Below, in pieces: positions 18,632-27,898 of a DNA stretch of 60,167 nt. Within the stretch, counting starts at the first letter, position 1. Each line of letters opens with the position of its first letter. Source of the DNA: Nocardia carnea NBRC 14403 (GTDB lineage: Bacteria > Actinomycetota > Actinomycetes > Mycobacteriales > Mycobacteriaceae). Where the stretch lies: NCBI RefSeq assembly GCF_000308515.1, contig NZ_BAFV01000117.1, positions 1 to 60,167 of the forward strand. The letters are read 5' to 3'. The notes under the pieces are model-generated. The model ran no database searches. It was not told where the DNA came from and saw only the letters and a program-made list of their open reading frames with translations. The translations under genes and the position numbers were made by a program.

Positions 18632-20125
18632 ATGGTCCGGAAACGGAAGGTCGCCCGTGGCGCGGCCCTGATGGCAGTGCTCGGTCTCACCGGCGCATTG
18701 GTGGGGGCGCCGCCGGTGGCCGCCGAACCCGCGGCGCAGGTGCGGTGGGGCGCCTGCCCCGCGGATGTGCCGGCCGCACCACCACAGTTGCAGTGCGCCA
18801 CCGTACCGGTGCCGCTGAACTACGGCGAGCCCCAAGGTGCACAGATCGAAATCATGATTTCCCGGCTGGCGAGCACGAACCCGGACAAGCGCCGCGGTGT
18901 GCTGTTGCTCAACCCGGGCGGTCCGGGCGGGACCGGCCTGGATCAGCCCGGTTTCCTGGCAGCTCAGGGGCTACCGCCCGACGTGCTGGACAGCTATGAC
19001 CTGATCGGAATGGACACGCGCGGAGTGGGACATTCTGCGCCGGTGAGCTGTGGTTTCACCGATGACCAGGCGTACTTCGGCAATATCCCGCCGTATGCGG
19101 TGGACGATGCGGCGGTCACCGAGCAGGCCGCGGTCGCCCGGGGAGTCGCCGAACAGTGCGCGGCCAATGATCACGATGGCCGGTTGCGGCAGTTGTCGAC
19201 GGCGAATATGGCCCGTGATCTGGACCGGATCCGCGCCGCGCTGGGTGAGGACAAGGCGAGCTTTCTCGGCTACTCCTACGGCACCGCGCTGGGTGCCGCG
19301 TACGCCTCGATGTTCCCCGAACGCGCCGATCGGGTCGTGCTCGACAGCAATATCGGCGATACCTTCCTCGACCACGACGGGATGCGCAGGTACGGCCGCG
19401 GTATGGAGGAGACCTTCCCGGACTTCGCGAAATGGGCTGCCGCGCGGCACGATACCTACGGTCTGGGCCGCACACCCGAGGAGGTGCGCGGGACCTACTT
19501 CACCCTCGCCGAACGACTCGACGAGAACCCCGTGGACGGGATGGACGGCGGCCTCTTCCGGTTCGGCAACTTCTTCACGCTCTACCGCGAGGCGTTGTAC
19601 GAGCCCACGGCGGAGAGTTGGCGGGCGCTGCTCGAAACCGGGACTGCGGGGCCCGCGGCCGGCCGCCCGCCGGGTACCGGTGCGCCTTCGCCCAGTGATA
19701 ACGCCTGGTCGGTCTTTCTCGCGGTGACCTGCAACGACGTCGAATGGCCCGAGGATATCCAGGCCTACCGCCGCGCCGTCGCCGAGGACCGCGAGAAATA
19801 CCCGCTCTACGGGGCTGCTGCCGCGAACATCACGCCCTGCGCCTTCTGGCAGCTCGGGCCGTCGGAACCACCGGCGCGAATCGACGCAGAGGGCCCGGCC
19901 GACGTCCTCATCCTGCAGAACCGGCGCGATCCGGTCACACCGCTGCGCGGCGGCGAGTTGCTCGACGAGAAGTTCGGTGAGCGGTCGCGGCTGGTAACCG
20001 TCGACGGAAGCGGGCACGGGGTCTACGTCCTCGGCACCAACTCCTGCGCGTCGGAGGTGGCCACTGCCTACCTGGTCGACGGCACTCTGCCCGAGCAGGA
20101 CGTAACCTGCGAAAAAGCGGACTGA
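18632..20125 (+). CDS. Secreted alpha/beta-hydrolase, tripeptidyl aminopeptidase (SlpD/E-like)
   Basis: 497 residues beginning MVRKRKVARG, a Sec signal peptide with a likely cleavage after PVAAE. The fold is that of secreted actinobacterial tripeptidyl aminopeptidases: NPGGPGG oxyanion loop (about residue 95), DTRGVG, nucleophile Ser215 in GYSYGT, acid Asp in NRRDPVTP and His in SGHGVY, followed by the C-terminal TAP-like segment. It removes N-terminal peptides or hydrolyses esters outside the cell. ATG 18632 follows GGGGAGG. The MerR-type promoter about 50 nt upstream and the MerR gene 58 nt downstream suggest one regulated unit. Confidence 0.88.
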   Translation: MVRKRKVARGAALMAVLGLTGALVGAPPVAAEPAAQVRWGACPADVPAAPPQLQCATVPVPLNYGEPQGAQIEIMISRLASTNPDKRRGVLLLNPGGPGGTGLDQPGFLAAQGLPPDVLDSYDLIGMDTRGVGHSAPVSCGFTDDQAYFGNIPPYAVDDAAVTEQAAVARGVAEQCAANDHDGRLRQLSTANMARDLDRIRAALGEDKASFLGYSYGTALGAAYASMFPERADRVVLDSNIGDTFLDHDGMRRYGRGMEETFPDFAKWAAARHDTYGLGRTPEEVRGTYFTLAERLDENPVDGMDGGLFRFGNFFTLYREALYEPTAESWRALLETGTAGPAAGRPPGTGAPSPSDNAWSVFLAVTCNDVEWPEDIQAYRRAVAEDREKYPLYGAAAANITPCAFWQLGPSEPPARIDAEGPADVLILQNRRDPVTPLRGGELLDEKFGERSRLVTVDGSGHGVYVLGTNSCASEVATAYLVDGTLPEQDVTCEKAD

Positions 20126-20183
20126 GCACTCCGGGAAGAGTTCCGGGCAGAACACCCACGACATGGTGGACGAGGAGGGAGCA

Positions 20184-20909
20184 ATGGCGTGGAGTACGCG
20201 CCGGCTCGCCGAACTGGCGGGTTCGACCGTCAAAACCATTCGCTATTACCACGAGATCGGGTTGCTCGACGAGCCGGAGCGCCGCTCGAACGGGTACAAA
20301 CAATACGAGGTCGCGCACCTGATCCGGCTGCTGCAGATCAAACGATTACGTGAACTCGGGGTTCCGCTATCGCAGATCCCGGCGACGGGCCAGGCAGGCG
20401 ACGAGTCGGATCAGGCGCTTCGCGTGCTGGACGCGGAACTGGAAGCAACGGTCGATCGGCTGAACCGCATCAGAGCGGAGCTGACAGTGCTCATGCGCCA
20501 TCGCACGCCCGCTCATATCCCACCGGTTTTCGCACCGACGATCGCACAGGGCGTGCCCGAGGCGCACCAGTCGATGCTCATGGTCTATTCGACCGTTCTC
20601 AGCGAACGTGCTCTGAAGATGCTCCAGGAGATGCTCGCCGAACGAGACTCGGTCGACGTCGAATTCGAGAACCTGCCCGCCGACGCCGACGCCACCGTCA
20701 TCGAATCCCTCGCCGAGCGGATGGTTTCCTCGGTTCTGCGGAGCCGGGAGAAGCATCCGGAGTGGGAGGATTTGGCAGCGGATGCGCCGGTCGGCGCAAA
20801 GAACGCCGCAGACACCATCGCGCAAGCGATGTTCTCGCTGTACAACATGGCGCAGCTACGGGTGCTGCACGAGCTGAATATCCGGCTCGTGCGGTTGCGG
20901 CTCGACTGA
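20184..20909 (+). CDS. MerR-family transcriptional regulator
   Basis: 241 residues. The winged helix domain STRRLAELAGSTVKTIRYYHEIGLL is followed by NGYKQYEVAHLIRLLQIKRL, a dimerisation helix (about residues 85-115) and a roughly 120-residue C-terminal helical effector domain. There is no metal-binding Cys cluster, so it is likely a drug- or small-molecule-sensing MerR rather than a metal sensor. ATG 20184 has GAGGAGGGAG upstream. It follows the secreted hydrolase on the same strand and probably binds the 19-bp spacer promoter at 18552. Confidence 0.88.
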   Translation: MAWSTRRLAELAGSTVKTIRYYHEIGLLDEPERRSNGYKQYEVAHLIRLLQIKRLRELGVPLSQIPATGQAGDESDQALRVLDAELEATVDRLNRIRAELTVLMRHRTPAHIPPVFAPTIAQGVPEAHQSMLMVYSTVLSERALKMLQEMLAERDSVDVEFENLPADADATVIESLAERMVSSVLRSREKHPEWEDLAADAPVGAKNAADTIAQAMFSLYNMAQLRVLHELNIRLVRLRLD

Positions 20910-20973
20910 CTTCGGGAAGGAGGGCCGGCGACCGCTGCGCGGACAGATCGAGTACCCGCCCGAGACCCCGGAA

Positions 20974-21005
20974 GGGCCCCGGCCGCCCTCATCCGGCCGG
21001 GGCCC
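20974..21005. terminator. Hairpin between convergent genes
   Basis: A 12-bp perfect GC stem (20974-20985 with 20994-21005) and an 8-nt loop between the MerR stop (+) and the RidA stop (-). It can serve both strands. Confidence 0.6.
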
Positions 21006-21063
21006 GGCCGAGCACCGCAGGGGTTTCGGGCCATGGCGATACGCAGCGGTGCCGCTGCGGCTG

Positions 21064-21528
21064 TCAGTCCACCCGGACTGCCACGGTGGCGTCGAGTTCT
21101 ACCAGCGCCCCCTGGGGGAGCACATGGGCCGGTAGCGCGGTGCGCGCATGCCGGCCGGCATCGCCCAGAACGTTTCGCAGCAGCCGGGAAGCTCCATCGG
21201 CCACCGTCGGCTGATCCACGAAGTCGCGTGAGCTCGCGATATGGATATCGAGCTTCAGGATCTGGCGGATATTCGCCAGCCCGACGGCGTCGTGCATCCG
21301 GGCCAGCAGGTTCAGTGCGGCGGTTTCGGCCGCGGCGATACCGTCCTCGACGGTTGCGGTTTCACCCAGGTGGCCGCGCAGGATGTCTCCCGTGGCGGTT
21401 CGTGAGATCTGCCCCGAGATCCACAGCATCTCGCCCCAGCGGGTGCTCGCCTCGTACGCGTAACGAGGTGGGCCCAGGACGGGCAGTTCGAGGGAGAGCG
21501 CCGCCAGGCGTTCTTCTGTATCAGTCAT
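21064..21528 (-). CDS. RidA (YjgF/YER057c/UK114) family protein
   Basis: 154 residues with the RidA core: STRWGEMLWISGQI, DGIAAAETAALNLLARM, LKLDIHIASSRDF and ALPQGALVELDATVAV. RidA proteins deaminate reactive enamine/imine intermediates or act as small hydrolases; this member is from the longer 'YjgF-like' branch. It is the last gene of a leftward operon with an M24 peptidase-like protein and an ABC transporter, which suggests handling an imine released from an imported nitrogen compound (inference). Confidence 0.88.
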   Translation of the reverse strand: MTDTEERLAALSLELPVLGPPRYAYEASTRWGEMLWISGQISRTATGDILRGHLGETATVEDGIAAAETAALNLLARMHDAVGLANIRQILKLDIHIASSRDFVDQPTVADGASRLLRNVLGDAGRHARTALPAHVLPQGALVELDATVAVRVD

Positions 21529-21607
21529 GGTTCTTCCGATTCGACGGCCGTGCGCGATATGCCACGCGCGTGCGTGCGGAGGTGCAGCGAGAGACGCGTC
21601 GGCGCGC

Positions 21608-23257
21608 TCATCGTTTGCTCACGATGTAGGTCCGGTCGCGCCCGATGTACCACAGATCCTCGGTGCCGATCGCCGCATTCTCGTAGCGCCAAGGGATTTC
21701 GGCAGCGCCGTAGGAGCCGATATCGAGGACATGTTTATAGCCGGGCCGCAGCTCGTTCGCGAACGATTCCTGCTTGCCCATGAGGTGCCCGACATTGCGT
21801 TTGCGGTATTCGGTATCGAAGTCGATATCCGTTCCCAGCATGCCGATCTCGACCATCCGGTCGAGGTGGGGTGCCAGATAACGCAAGGTCCCCTCGTGCA
21901 CGTCCTCGCAGATCACACCGGGTCCGAGTTGTCCGATGATGCCTTCGCGCACCACATCGAAGAAGAAGCTGTAGGCCTCCTTGGCGGCGGGCGTCCGCGG
22001 TAGCGAACGGGCCATATCGGAGGTGGCCACGGTGACCCCGTCGATAACGATGCGTACCCCGGCGTCGAGCTGGATACAGGTCGTCTCCGCATTGATCGGG
22101 TAGTCGACGGGCGGTCCGGGGAAGAGCATCCGGTTCGACGAGTGCAGATTGGTGAAATACGGTTCCACACCGACCGGGATCTCGTTCGCCGTGCGGAATT
22201 CGGCGATCTTGTCCACGTACACGGCATAGATATCGAGTTCGGAGAACGAATGCCCGGCATCCAGGCCTGTTTCCGCCCAGGCCAATGCCTCCTCGATCGC
22301 GAAGACGCTCGCCCGCGCGGCGATCACCTGGAACGCGAGATCTTCGTGATCGCGGATATCGCGCCAATGCCCCAGGTCACGCGAGACCGGCACCAGCTGG
22401 GCATGCTCACGTTCCAGTTCGCGGGCCAGGCCGATACCGATCCACTCGTCTTCCACCCCGGTGCGCGGGCCGCGGGCGAGTTCCCGCACCGCCGCCCCGA
22501 TGGAGGGGAATCGTCCGACCGGTGCACCGGGCCCGGCGGCACCGCCTTCGGGGACCAGCACGAGGAGTTTCTCCGAGCCGGCCAGCCATACGGCGACCGC
22601 GCCGTCCGGTTGGGCGAAACCGGTCGCTTCGGTGAAGTTCGGGGGCGCGGCGAGGAGCAGCGCATCCAGCGAGCGGTCGTCGGCCAGGGAGCGCAGCGCC
22701 GAGTACCTGCTGTCCTCGGTGGTGGTGAACTCCTTCTCCAGACCCGCGAGATGTTCGACACCGTCGATGAGCCGGCGTGCGGTCTCGACCCCGGTCGCGC
22801 GCCATGCCGCGAACCGGCCGAGTACTTCGTCCGTATCGATCTCGTAGGCGGTTACCGGGGTGGGATCCTGATCGGCAACGGACAGGTCCACCGATCCGGC
22901 CAGCGCGAGGTAATGGCTGTAGACGACATCCGCCGACAACTGCACGCCCGAACCGTCTGCCAGCTCCCGGACCAGGTCGGTGAGTGAAGTTGCGGCGGGA
23001 GTATCGGCGACGATCCGGGGGTCGATGGTCACCCAGGGCGCGTAGAACTTGATCCGGTCCTTCGGGACCCCGGCCGACAGCGCGTTGCCCTGCTCCTGCT
23101 GGCGTACGAGCAGGAACTCCTCGTCGTCCGTGCGTGCGATCAGTGGGGCCACCAGCGGATAGGAATCGAGGCGGATCGCGGAGAACAGCAGGCTTTTACG
23201 TGCCTCGAGCCCGTAGGCTCGCGCGACCTGGCCGGCGTCGGCGGTGATACTCAGCAT
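21608..23257 (-). CDS. M24 (creatinase/Xaa-Pro peptidase) family protein, divergent
   Basis: 549 residues, longer than the usual 350-480 of M24 enzymes. The N-terminal creatinase-type domain runs to about residue 290 and the pita-bread domain follows. Expected metal ligands appear as the Asp of QLDAG, the Asp of SDMARSLP, the His of RNVGHLMGK and the Glu of GTEDLWYIG. The usual 'IEPG' glutamate is replaced by VLDIGSYGAAE, so the metal site is altered. M24 relatives include peptidases, creatinase and DMSP lyase. The start at ATG 23257 follows GAGGGA; an upstream ATG is at 23269. It lies between an ABC transporter and RidA and probably processes the imported compound. Confidence 0.8.
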   Translation of the reverse strand: MLSITADAGQVARAYGLEARKSLLFSAIRLDSYPLVAPLIARTDDEEFLLVRQQEQGNALSAGVPKDRIKFYAPWVTIDPRIVADTPAATSLTDLVRELADGSGVQLSADVVYSHYLALAGSVDLSVADQDPTPVTAYEIDTDEVLGRFAAWRATGVETARRLIDGVEHLAGLEKEFTTTEDSRYSALRSLADDRSLDALLLAAPPNFTEATGFAQPDGAVAVWLAGSEKLLVLVPEGGAAGPGAPVGRFPSIGAAVRELARGPRTGVEDEWIGIGLARELEREHAQLVPVSRDLGHWRDIRDHEDLAFQVIAARASVFAIEEALAWAETGLDAGHSFSELDIYAVYVDKIAEFRTANEIPVGVEPYFTNLHSSNRMLFPGPPVDYPINAETTCIQLDAGVRIVIDGVTVATSDMARSLPRTPAAKEAYSFFFDVVREGIIGQLGPGVICEDVHEGTLRYLAPHLDRMVEIGMLGTDIDFDTEYRKRNVGHLMGKQESFANELRPGYKHVLDIGSYGAAEIPWRYENAAIGTEDLWYIGRDRTYIVSKR

Positions 23258-23312
23258 TGCTTCCCTCATTCTCTCGGGATTCGGTATGGGAGAAAGGTTT
23301 CGGAGCCGCGGG

Positions 23313-24092
23313 TCAGCTGATACCGGTGGTGACCCCGATATGGGATTCGATCTCCGTGACGTAATCGGAGAAAACCGGGGAGAACCGGTGCTCTTTGCCG
23401 CGCGGCCGCGGCAGGTCGATCGCGATATCGGCGACGATCCGGCCCGGCCGCCCACCGACCACGACCACCCGGTCTCCGAGCCAGACCGCCTCGGAGATGC
23501 TGTGCGTCACGAACAGGACGCTGCATCCGGCGGCCTGCCAGATGCGCTGGATTTCGAAGTTCATCGAATCGCGGGTCATGGCGTCGAGCGCGCCGAACGG
23601 CTCGTCCATCAGCAGCAGTTCGGGGCGGGAGACCAGCGCGCGGCAGATCGCGACCCGTTGCTGCATACCGCCGCTGAGCTCGTAGGAGTATCGGGTGGCA
23701 CGGTCGCCGAGGCCGACCATCTCGAGGAGTTCTCGGGCATAGCGGCGTGATTCGTCGGTGCGGGTGCCGCGGAATTCCAGTGGTAGCAGCACATTGTCGA
23801 TGTTGTTGCGCCACGGCAGCAGTACCGGGCTCTGGAACACCATCGCGATATCTTCCAGACCGTCGTTGATCGGCCGCCCCTTGACCAGGATCTCGCCCGC
23901 GGTGGGCTGCTGGAGTCCGGAGATCGTTTTCAGCAGGGTGGTCTTGCCGCTGCCCGACTGTCCGACGATCGAGACGAATTGTCCCGGCTCGACATGGAAG
24001 TCCAGTCCTTCGAGAACGGTGTTGTCGTGTCCGTCCCGGGACCGGTAGGTCATACCGATGTTGTTGACCGAGATGGCGTATTCGTTGTTCAT
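23313..24092 (-). CDS. ABC transporter ATPase (SsuB/TauB type)
   Basis: 259 residues with Walker A GQSGSGKTT, Q-loop MVFQSPVLLPW, signature LSGGMQQR, Walker B LLLMDEPFGALD and switch His in FVTHSISEA. The 'EPFGALD' and 'HSISEAVWLGDR' pattern is that of nitrate/sulfonate/taurine/hydroxymethylpyrimidine importers. ATG 24092 follows AGAGGG. It belongs to the operon permease, binding lipoprotein, ATPase, M24 protein, RidA. Confidence 0.92.
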   Translation of the reverse strand: MNNEYAISVNNIGMTYRSRDGHDNTVLEGLDFHVEPGQFVSIVGQSGSGKTTLLKTISGLQQPTAGEILVKGRPINDGLEDIAMVFQSPVLLPWRNNIDNVLLPLEFRGTRTDESRRYARELLEMVGLGDRATRYSYELSGGMQQRVAICRALVSRPELLLMDEPFGALDAMTRDSMNFEIQRIWQAAGCSVLFVTHSISEAVWLGDRVVVVGGRPGRIVADIAIDLPRPRGKEHRFSPVFSDYVTEIESHIGVTTGIS

Positions 24093-24111
24093 AAGGCCCT
24101 CTGTCCGGCTG

Positions 24112-25137
24112 TTACGGCGCTTGAACGGTCTCGTCGCGGTGTAGCGGCGCGAGAAACTCGTTGGTGTAGATATCGGCTGGGGAGAGGTCGCTGTCGGCCG
24201 GCAGACCCAGGAACTTCCGGGAGATATCGATCATGTTCGCGACCCCCGCATCGTCCATGACCCCGAAGTTGTTCGCGGCCTCGCCGGTACCCCAGTTCAG
24301 GGAGCACTGTTCGCGGATCGCCAGGGTGACGGTGTCGGTTTCGAAACCGCTGACCTCGTTCCGGAAATCCTGTGCGGCCTCCTCCGGATGCGCGCACGAC
24401 CAGAGAAAGCCCTTCTGCATCGCCCGGTTGAACTTACGCACCTGTTCGGGCTTGTCGGCGAGTTTCTCGTCGGATACGACGATGCCGTTGCCGTAGAGGT
24501 CGATGCCGATATCCGCCCATTTCAGCACGACCGCTTCACGGCCGAGTGCGTCGATGGCCGGTTCGTCGGAGACATACAGGGCGAGATTGGCATCCCACTG
24601 CCCGGCCAGCAGTCCGGGAATCTTCGACCCGCTCGAGGCGTGCACGACGTTCACATCGCCCTCGGCGAATCCCAGCTTGCTCATCGCGTACGGCCACATC
24701 GCGGTCATTGCGCCCGCGCCCTCGGTGGCCAGGGTTTTACCCCGCAGGTCGTCCCAGCCCTCGATACCGGTATCTCCCAGGGCGACGACCGCGTAGGCCG
24801 ACCTGGCCTGCAGCAGATTGACCTGCTTCACCGAAGCTCCCCGGCCCTGGCTGATGATGGTGCTGCCGAAATCGGCGAAGCCCGCATCCACCTTTCCGGT
24901 CTCGACCGAGGTGACCGTATTGGTCGAACCCGACCCCGGCATGATGGTGATGTCGAGCCCTTCCGCCGCGAAGAAACCACGCTCGACCGCCGCGAAGAAC
25001 GGTGCGTGCTTCGGCAGATAGCCGACGTCCATCATGACAGTCATCGAGTTCTCTCCACCGCCGCTCGTACAGGCCGGCAGTGCGGCGACCATGATCGCCC
25101 CGGCGATCGCGGCAAGTATTCGCCTCGAATTCCGCAT
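24112..25137 (-). CDS. ABC transporter substrate-binding lipoprotein (NMT1/THI5-like)
   Basis: 341 residues, beginning with basic MRNSRR, a hydrophobic helix and the lipobox LPAC, so it is anchored to the outer face of the membrane. The mature part (VGYLPKHAPFFAAVERGFFAAEGLDITI, then GSTNTVTSVETGKVDAGFADFG) is typical of NMT1/SsuA-type periplasmic-fold proteins for sulfonates, thiamine precursors and related small nitrogen or sulfur compounds. I chose ATG 25137; an in-frame ATG at 25179 would put extra residues before the signal. Ligand is unknown. Confidence 0.9.
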   Translation of the reverse strand: MRNSRRILAAIAGAIMVAALPACTSGGGENSMTVMMDVGYLPKHAPFFAAVERGFFAAEGLDITIMPGSGSTNTVTSVETGKVDAGFADFGSTIISQGRGASVKQVNLLQARSAYAVVALGDTGIEGWDDLRGKTLATEGAGAMTAMWPYAMSKLGFAEGDVNVVHASSGSKIPGLLAGQWDANLALYVSDEPAIDALGREAVVLKWADIGIDLYGNGIVVSDEKLADKPEQVRKFNRAMQKGFLWSCAHPEEAAQDFRNEVSGFETDTVTLAIREQCSLNWGTGEAANNFGVMDDAGVANMIDISRKFLGLPADSDLSPADIYTNEFLAPLHRDETVQAP

Positions 25138-25157
25138 CCGATTCTCCGATCCCCTGG

Positions 25158-26015
25158 TCACTTCGCGTGGTTCTTCCACGGGACGAGCTTTCGTCCGGCG
25201 AGATCGACCAGGAAGAACAGCGCCAGCGCGATCGCGGCGAGAACGATGAACGCCGCGAACATCGAGGGCAGATCGACCTGACTGTTGGCCAGCAGGATCA
25301 CATAGCCCAAGCCCTTCGATCCGGCGATGAACTCACCGACCACCGCGCCGCCTACGGCGAGCGAGATGGAGATCTTGGCCCCGGAGAAGATCGAGGGCAG
25401 CGCATAGATCATTTCGATCTTCGTCATCTTCTTCCACGACGACGCCTTGTTGATCCGCGCCAGTTCCTGTAGTTCGTTGGGGACCGAACTGAGACCGTCG
25501 TAGGTGTTGATCACCAGGGGAAAGAACGCGATCGCCATCGCGACGAAGGCCTTCGATTCGAAACCGAATCCGAACCACACGATGAACAGCGGCGCGAGCG
25601 CCACCTTGGGGATCGTGTCGATCGCGACGAGTGCCGGGTAGAGGAAGCTGCGAATCGTCGCGGAATAGTGCAGTGCTGCGCCGCACAGAACACCCAGCGC
25701 CGTACCGAGCGCGAAACCGGCCAGTGCTTCTTGCAAGGTGACGAAGGTGTTGGTCGCGAAGTACTCGGGGCGTTCGATCAGCTCGGCGAACGCAGAGACC
25801 GGACCGACCAACAGGAACTCGGGTGGATCGAAAATGACCACCAGCAGCTCCCAGACGACGAACAGCCCGGCGATACCCGCGACCGCTTTGGCCGCGGTCA
25901 CGAACGAATCCCGCCCGAACATTCTCGGTTTGGACCGGCTCACCTGAGCGGGGCGGGTCGCTGGTGCAGCGGTGGGCGGGCGCGCGGCCTCCGTATCGAC
26001 CTCAGGAACGGTCAT
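25158..26015 (-). CDS. ABC transporter permease (SsuC type)
   Basis: 285 residues with about six membrane helices, beginning after a Pro/Ala-rich cytoplasmic tail (helix 1 IAGLFVVWELLVVIF). The EAA loop reads ELARINKASSWKKMTKIEMIYALPSIFSGAK, the contact site for the ATPase. It belongs to the SsuC/TauC/NrtB family. It is the first gene of a five-gene leftward operon (20-nt gap to the lipoprotein gene). The 223-nt space upstream (26016-26238) must hold the operon promoter, but no clear box is seen. Confidence 0.9.
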   Translation of the reverse strand: MTVPEVDTEAARPPTAAPATRPAQVSRSKPRMFGRDSFVTAAKAVAGIAGLFVVWELLVVIFDPPEFLLVGPVSAFAELIERPEYFATNTFVTLQEALAGFALGTALGVLCGAALHYSATIRSFLYPALVAIDTIPKVALAPLFIVWFGFGFESKAFVAMAIAFFPLVINTYDGLSSVPNELQELARINKASSWKKMTKIEMIYALPSIFSGAKISISLAVGGAVVGEFIAGSKGLGYVILLANSQVDLPSMFAAFIVLAAIALALFFLVDLAGRKLVPWKNHAK

Positions 26016-26238
26016 CGCGGGAGCTCCCCTCGAAAGATGTGCAGCGTGTGGAGAATGCCGCGGACCGATTACCGGCCGGTCCAGGACGAGACAGTGAACA
26101 CCGCGGCGGCGCGGTGGCGGGACGAGGGGATCGGCGAGGGCGGAGTGCCGGTGACAACAATCGAGATTTCATGTGGATCCTCACAACATCGGAAGGGTGC
26201 GACAGCCGCCGGCTGCGGTGCTCCGGCAGATCGCTACG

Positions 26239-27846
26239 TCAGCCGGGGGACAGCTCGCCCCGTTCGACTTCGCCGTCGACGCGTCGCCATACGCCGACCG
26301 GATTGTCGTCGCACACCTCGGCCGGCAACAGCGCCGCCGGCACGTCTTGATACGCGACCGGACGCAGGAAACGTTCGATCGCCAGCGTCCCGACCGAGGT
26401 GCTGCGCGCATCGGTCGTGGCGGGGAAGGGGCCGCCGTGCACCATCGCGTGCCCGACCTGGACCCCGGTGGGCCAGCCGTCGAACAGGATACGACCGGCC
26501 CGTTCCTCCAACATCGGCAGCAACGTGGCAGCCAGCGGAAGGTCCGCGGAATCGGCGTGCACGGTGGCGGTGAGCTGGCCTTCCAGCGCCCGGACGGCCG
26601 CGATCAGTTCGCTGGTATCCGCGCAGCGGACCAGCAGTGACGTCGCGCCGAAAACCTCGGTTTGCAGCTGCGGGTCCGCGATGAATGCGGTGCCGTCGAC
26701 CGTCAGCAATCGGGCGTTTGCGGCTGCGGCGCCGTCTGGGCGCGTTCCCCGGGCGAGCTCCGCGACACCATTACGTGCGGCCAGGGCCGTACCCGCGGCT
26801 GTGTAGTGGCCGGCGATATCGCCCGTGAGCATGACCGCTCCGGTGTTCGCGGTGACGGCGTCGGCGGCCGCCGTGGTGAACGCGTCGAGGCCGGGACCGT
26901 CGACCGCGAAGATCAGCCCGGGATTGGTGCAGAACTGCCCGGCGCCGAGTGTCAGCGATTCGACGAACGCGCCACCCAGAGCGGCGCCACGTGCAGCCAG
27001 GGCGGCCGGAAGCAGCAGGACGGGGTTGATACTGCTCATCTCCGCGTACACCGGGATCGGTACGGGGCGCGCCGCGGCCGCGGCCGCGATCGCCAGCCCG
27101 CCCGCACGCGACCCGGTGAACCCTACGGCCCGGATCCGCGGATCGCTCACCAACCGGGTGCCGATCTCGTATCCGCTACCGACGAGCTGGGAAAACGTAC
27201 CTTCCGGCATATCCGTCGCAGCGGCCGCGTCGGCGACCGCCCGGGCCACCAGTTCCGCGGTACCCAGATGCGCGGGGTGTGCTTTGACCACCACGGGGCA
27301 GCCCGCGGCCAGCGCGGAGGCAGTATCGCCACCGGCGGTGGAGAAAGCCAACGGGAAGTTGCTCGCGCCGAATACCACGACGGGGCCCAGGGCGATCCGC
27401 CGTTGGCGGATATCGGGACGGGAGTTGTCGCCGGTCCGCCCGGCATCGATCCGGGCGCCCTGCCAGGTTCCCGCCCGCAGTTCGGAGGCGAACAAACGCA
27501 ACTGTCCGGTGGTGCGACCGACTTCGCCGGTGAGCCGCGGCCGGGGGAGTGCGGTCTCGGTATGTGCGCGCTCGACCAGCGCGTCGCGGCGCTCGTCGAG
27601 CAGGTCGGCGATGTGTTCCAGGAACCGGGCCCGCTGCTCGGCCGGCAGTCCCCGGAACTGGGGGAACGCCCGGTCCGCGAGGGCGCACGCCCGGTCGATC
27701 TGCTCGTCCGAGGCCGCACGGTAGACCGGTCCGACCACCTCGCCGCTGCGCGGATCGCTGACCTGTATCTGTGCTCCGGTGCCCAGGACGAGTTCGGTTC
27801 CGATGACCATGGTGCCGGTCGGTTGGGGGTGGGGGCGGTCGGGCAC
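26239..27846 (-). CDS. Alpha-ketoglutarate semialdehyde dehydrogenase (2,5-dioxovalerate dehydrogenase)
   Basis: About 535 residues. It shows the ALDH NAD(P) region PVVVFGASNFPLAFS, the catalytic Glu in VYAEMSSINP and the catalytic Cys in LGAGQFCTNPG. The long Ala-rich middle (GGDTASALAAGCPVVVKAHPAHLG) is characteristic of the KGSADH branch acting on 2,5-dioxopentanoate to give 2-oxoglutarate. The strong SD AAGGAGG (27852-27858) sits 5 nt before a GTG at 27846, so I place the start there, though longer ATG/GTG starts at 27867/27870 exist. It is next to KdgD, which makes its substrate, so the two complete the lower glucarate/galactarate pathway. Confidence 0.88.
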   Translation of the reverse strand: MPDRPHPQPTGTMVIGTELVLGTGAQIQVSDPRSGEVVGPVYRAASDEQIDRACALADRAFPQFRGLPAEQRARFLEHIADLLDERRDALVERAHTETALPRPRLTGEVGRTTGQLRLFASELRAGTWQGARIDAGRTGDNSRPDIRQRRIALGPVVVFGASNFPLAFSTAGGDTASALAAGCPVVVKAHPAHLGTAELVARAVADAAAATDMPEGTFSQLVGSGYEIGTRLVSDPRIRAVGFTGSRAGGLAIAAAAAARPVPIPVYAEMSSINPVLLLPAALAARGAALGGAFVESLTLGAGQFCTNPGLIFAVDGPGLDAFTTAAADAVTANTGAVMLTGDIAGHYTAAGTALAARNGVAELARGTRPDGAAAANARLLTVDGTAFIADPQLQTEVFGATSLLVRCADTSELIAAVRALEGQLTATVHADSADLPLAATLLPMLEERAGRILFDGWPTGVQVGHAMVHGGPFPATTDARSTSVGTLAIERFLRPVAYQDVPAALLPAEVCDDNPVGVWRRVDGEVERGELSPG

Positions 27847-27898
27847 GGGGGCCTCCTTCGGCTTCATCACTTATCGCTGGCGGGATATCGGACGGTGC

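Noticed and set aside
26002..26184. Short ORF upstream of the ABC operon, possible Cys-type leader
   Set aside because: Product (MKSRLLSPALRPRRSPRP) lacks the known leader pattern and no attenuator hairpin is visible.
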